NCBI RefSeq assembly: GCF_002902405.1
Contig: NZ_PPQS01000014.1
Coordinates: 18,909 to 82,908, forward strand
Length of the DNA stretch: 64,000 bases
From: Staphylococcus schweitzeri
GTDB taxonomy: Bacteria; Bacillota; Bacilli; Staphylococcales; Staphylococcaceae
Direction of reading: 5' to 3'
Below are positions 61,921 through 64,000 of the stretch, in pieces. Both the position numbers and the translations under genes were made by a program. The notes under the pieces were generated by a model. The model had not been told where the DNA came from. It saw only the letters and a list, made by a program, of their open reading frames with translations, and did not search any database. The stretch's first letter is position 1; each line of letters starts with the position of its first letter.

Positions 61921-61996
61921 ACAAAGATTTTAAATATAGGTGTAACCGTTATCACTGAAAATACTATATTGGACTTTACACTAAAGTCTTTGTTTT
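61921..61996 (+). ncRNA. Structured element with orphan plus-strand terminator (speculative small RNA)
   Basis: GACTTTA-CAC-TAAAGTC (61972-61988) followed by TTTGTTTT looks like an intrinsic terminator on the plus strand, where both neighbouring genes are on the minus strand. A competing fold pairs 61921-61927 with 61987-61993 and 61940-61945 with 61976-61981, using the same bases. No strong promoter was found upstream. Confidence 0.28.
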
Positions 61997-62021
61997 AAAA
62001 TTAAACAATAAAATATACAAA

Positions 62022-62048
62022 TAAAAAAGGACATATTGATATATGCCC
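62022..62048 (-). terminator. Terminator of the UPF0349-SufA operon
   Basis: An 8-bp stem with one G-T pair and a 4-base loop (62029-62036 with 62041-62048). On the minus strand it is followed by TTTTTTATTTG. Confidence 0.85.
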
Positions 62049-62114
62049 CATACTATCATTTATATTCATGTAGGATATCCTTTGTAAGTACATGAAACTC
62101 GCTAGTCTTAATAA

Positions 62115-62474
62115 CTAGCAATTTTCTGGATTACCAGCTACTTTTGCTGTTCTAAATGAACTTCCACATCCACAAGAAGCAATTGCATTAGGATTATCGA
62201 TTTGGAAGCCACCACCCATTAATGATTGTTTAAAATCAATTGTCGTACCATTTAGTACAGGTGCATCCTTTTTATCTACAAGTACTTTTAAACCAAAGTA
62301 TTCTAAAACTTCATCATTTTCACCTGGTGCTTCTTCTGCACCCATACCGTATGTTAATCCAGTACAACCGCCACCATTAACCTTAATCTTCAAATACCCG
62401 TCTGGCATATCATTTGCTTTTAACATATCTTTTACTTCATAAGCAGCAGCTTCTGTTAATATAACTGTTGGCAT
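62115..62474 (-). CDS. sufA: A-type Fe-S cluster carrier (HesB/IscA/SufA family)
   Basis: A 119-residue Fe-S carrier with the three conserved cysteines of the family: one in GGCTGLTYG (about residue 37) and two in CGCGSSF near residue 100. It receives clusters from the Suf scaffold and passes them to target proteins. The symbol follows S. aureus usage as I recall it. AAGGAGG precedes the ATG. It is 12 bases after the UPF0349 gene, in one operon. Confidence 0.88.
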   Translation of the reverse strand: MPTVILTEAAAYEVKDMLKANDMPDGYLKIKVNGGGCTGLTYGMGAEEAPGENDEVLEYFGLKVLVDKKDAPVLNGTTIDFKQSLMGGGFQIDNPNAIASCGCGSSFRTAKVAGNPENC

Positions 62475-62486
62475 GTTAATTCCTCC

Positions 62487-62723
62487 TTAAAAAATCCATG
62501 TTTCTTTTATATGCGCATAAATGTTTTGTAGTAATTCTTCAGGCGAATCACCTTCAACAATATCACCATTTACTAAAGCGTACAACCCGGCTGAACATAC
62601 ACCACAATGTGTTAGACATCCATATTCTAACACGTCAACATCTGGATCGTTTTCAAGTTGATTAAAAACATAATCTCCACCTTTAGCCATGTTAGAGATA
62701 CAAAATTCTACAATCGGATTCAT
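62487..62723 (-). CDS. UPF0349 (YuzB-like) cysteine-rich small protein
   Basis: A 78-residue cytoplasmic protein of the UPF0349/DUF1450 family, function unknown. It has four cysteines, Cys8, Cys36, Cys40 and Cys43, in the segment [20 protein letters not shown]. This spacing recalls thioredoxin-fold [2Fe-2S] proteins. AGAAGGTG precedes the ATG, with an extended -10 TGCTATAAT at 62754-62762 (minus strand) upstream. It heads an operon with the A-type Fe-S carrier, supporting an Fe-S role by context only. Confidence 0.88.
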   Translation of the reverse strand: MNPIVEFCISNMAKGGDYVFNQLENDPDVDVLEYGCLTHCGVCSAGLYALVNGDIVEGDSPEELLQNIYAHIKETWIF

Positions 62724-63038
62724 ACTTCACCTTCTTATTTCATTTGTCTCAATATTATAGCATTTTACCATACCTAATTTAACATGATGTGCTCAATTAA
62801 TTTAATTGTTTTATCATAACTCAAAGCTTTAAACTTATCTTACAGTATTAAATACAAATATATAATTGTAGTCATTTTCAAAAAAATATATAATAAGCAT
62901 ATAAATACATATTTACTTTTTTAGGGGTTGATGATAAATCAAAGACTTTCATAACGATGTTATTGCACTATAAATGAAATTCTTCTTTGATTTAATCACA
63001 TTAAAGTAAATATTAACATATAAAAGGGGTACTTCATT
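62724..63038. other. Divergent control region with structured leader
   Basis: It holds the extended -10 of the UPF0349 operon (62754-62762, minus), the promoter of the NDH-2-like gene (62866-62894, plus), and in its roughly 138-base leader a 10-bp perfect inverted repeat, 62936-62945 with 62984-62993, extended inward by six of seven further pairs after a 3-base bulge. Confidence 0.65.
62866..62894 (+). promoter_or_regulatory. Promoter of the NDH-2-like gene
   Basis: TTGTAG (62866-62871) and TATAAT (62889-62894) have spacing 17. The start site would be near 62901, giving a 5' leader of about 138 bases. Confidence 0.65.
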
Positions 63039-64000
63039 ATGAAAAATTTAGTTTTGCTAGGCGGCGGATATGGTAATATGCGTATTATGTCACGTATTTT
63101 AACATCATCTTTACCACAAAATTATACAGTTACATTAGTTGATAGAATGCCATTTCATGGTTTAAAACCTGAATTTTATGCATTAGCTGCTGGTACGAAA
63201 TCCGATAAAGATGTTCGTATGAAATTCCCTAATTACCCACAAGTGAATACGGTATATGGTGAAATTAACGACATTGATTTGGATGCTCAAATTGTCTCAG
63301 TTGGTAATTCTAAAATTGATTATGATGAATTAATAATTGGTTTAGGATGTGAAGATAAATATCATAATGTTCCTGGTGCTGAAGAATATACACATAGTAT
63401 TCAAACATTATCTAAGGCTCGTGATACATTTCATAGTATTAGTGAGTTACCTGAAGGTGCTAAAGTTGGTATTGTTGGTGCGGGGTTGAGTGGTATCGAA
63501 CTTGCAAGTGAGTTGCGAGAAAGTCGTTCAGATTTGGAAATTTACCTTTACGATCGTGGACCAAGAATTTTAAGAAATTTTCCAGAAAAATTAAGTAAGT
63601 ACGTCGCAAAATGGTTTGCTAAAAATAATGTAACCGTTGTGCCGAATTCAAATATTAATAAAGTTGAACCGGGTAAAATTTACAATTGTGATGAACCTAA
63701 AGATATTGATTTGGTTGTGTGGACTGCAGGTATTCAACCTGTCGAAGTTGTTCGTAACTTACCAATAGACATTAATAGTAATGGTCGTGTTATCGTAAAT
63801 CAATATCACCAAGTTCCTACATATCGAAATGTTTATGTTGTAGGTGATTGTGCAGACTTACCACATGCACCTAGTGCACAATTAGCTGAGGTACAAGGCG
63901 ATCAAATTGCTGATGTTCTTAAGAAACGATGGCAAAATGAACCATTGCCTGATAAAATGCCAGAATTAAAAGTACAAGGTATCGTTGGTTCATTAGGAGA
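63039..64000 (+). CDS. NDH-2-like pyridine nucleotide-disulfide oxidoreductase (partial, cut by window end)
   Basis: The frame opens at the ATG at 63039 after AAAAGGGG and stays open to the window end, so about 320 residues are seen and the C-terminus is missing. The N-terminal FAD fold LVLLGGGYGNMR begins at residue 3, a second dinucleotide fold VGIVGAGLSGIELASEL lies near 144, and VVGDCADLPHAPSAQLAEVQGDQ near 267 is the FAD-binding C-terminal motif (given here in part). It resembles Bacillus YutJ and other NDH-2 paralogues. It is divergent from the UPF0349-SufA operon, next to the true ndh. Confidence 0.88.
   Translation, partial: MKNLVLLGGGYGNMRIMSRILTSSLPQNYTVTLVDRMPFHGLKPEFYALAAGTKSDKDVRMKFPNYPQVNTVYGEINDIDLDAQIVSVGNSKIDYDELIIGLGCEDKYHNVPGAEEYTHSIQTLSKARDTFHSISELPEGAKVGIVGAGLSGIELASELRESRSDLEIYLYDRGPRILRNFPEKLSKYVAKWFAKNNVTVVPNSNINKVEPGKIYNCDEPKDIDLVVWTAGIQPVEVVRNLPIDINSNGRVIVNQYHQVPTYRNVYVVGDCADLPHAPSAQLAEVQGDQIADVLKKRWQNEPLPDKMPELKVQGIVGSLG

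Larger units (their letters stand above)
61669..62114. other. 446-base gap between ndh and the A-type carrier gene
   Basis: It holds the ndh promoter region, an inverted repeat TGTGA-TGT-TCACA at 61809-61821, a TTGTGAA half-site at 61893-61899, a plus-strand terminator-like hairpin at 61972-61996 with an alternative longer fold from 61921, and the terminator of the UPF0349 operon at 62022-62048. Confidence 0.6.

Overview
This is an ordinary, AT-rich low-GC Firmicute chromosome segment. Gene content and order (trpS, two opp operons, fabF-fabH, clpB, addAB, spsA-spsB, pgi, argGH, gudB-rocD, mnhA-G, pepA, ndh) are those of the Staphylococcus aureus complex. Several proteins differ from the S. 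aureus versions I remember (SpsA, SpsB, and PepA most clearly), so a sister species such as S. argenteus or S. schweitzeri is more likely than S. aureus itself. That placement rests on memory and was not computed. I see no rRNA, tRNA, insertion sequence, prophage or CRISPR array.

Layout. 0.2-1.1 kb: trpS. 1.3-12.8 kb, minus strand: two complete tandem oligopeptide ABC operons of identical order B-C-D-F-A (Opp4-type left, Opp3-type right), each with its own promoter and a CodY-like box at the transcription start. 13-18.6 kb: a small membrane protein, fabF-fabH with a palindromic FapR operator, a small membrane protein, a secreted single MAP-domain (EapH-type) protein, and a PEBP gene divergent from a LysR regulator. 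18.7-28.2 kb: clpB with CtsR site, an OatA-like acyltransferase/SGNH protein, sufT, a HAD phosphatase, CoA-disulfide reductase, a UPF0344 protein and a fumarylacetoacetase-family enzyme. 28.4-37.4 kb: addA/addB, then an operon of a TVP38-family protein, the inactive signal peptidase homologue spsA and active spsB. 37.7-48 kb: central carbon and nitrogen metabolism (pgi, argG-argH, glpQ, gudB, rocD), an old-yellow-enzyme flavoprotein and an S1-domain protein. 48.4-58.5 kb: cyclophilin, kapB homologue, the seven-gene Mnh1 Na+/H+ antiporter, a FAD protein, and an NhaC-type antiporter with a hotdog thioesterase. 58.8-64 kb: leucyl aminopeptidase, type II NADH dehydrogenase, an A-type Fe-S carrier with a cysteine-rich UPF0349 protein, and a second NDH-2-like flavoprotein cut by the window end.

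How it works together. Opp peptide uptake (CodY), rocD/gudB (cre-like sites), argGH (ARG-like box) and PepA connect peptide and amino acid supply to central metabolism. FabH/FabF feed membrane lipid synthesis under FapR. SufT, the A-type carrier, the UPF0349 protein and the NADH dehydrogenases form a respiration and Fe-S neighbourhood. Mnh1 and the NhaC-type carrier handle Na+ and pH.

No obviously new multi-gene system is present. The observations most worth checking are two orphan plus-strand terminators in otherwise gene-free gaps (about 23.58 and 61.99 kb, possible small RNAs, the second with mutually exclusive folds), a long structured leader before the last gene, the four-cysteine UPF0349 protein coupled to the Fe-S carrier, inverted repeats at the pgi and ndh promoters, and cre-like sites at gudB and rocD.
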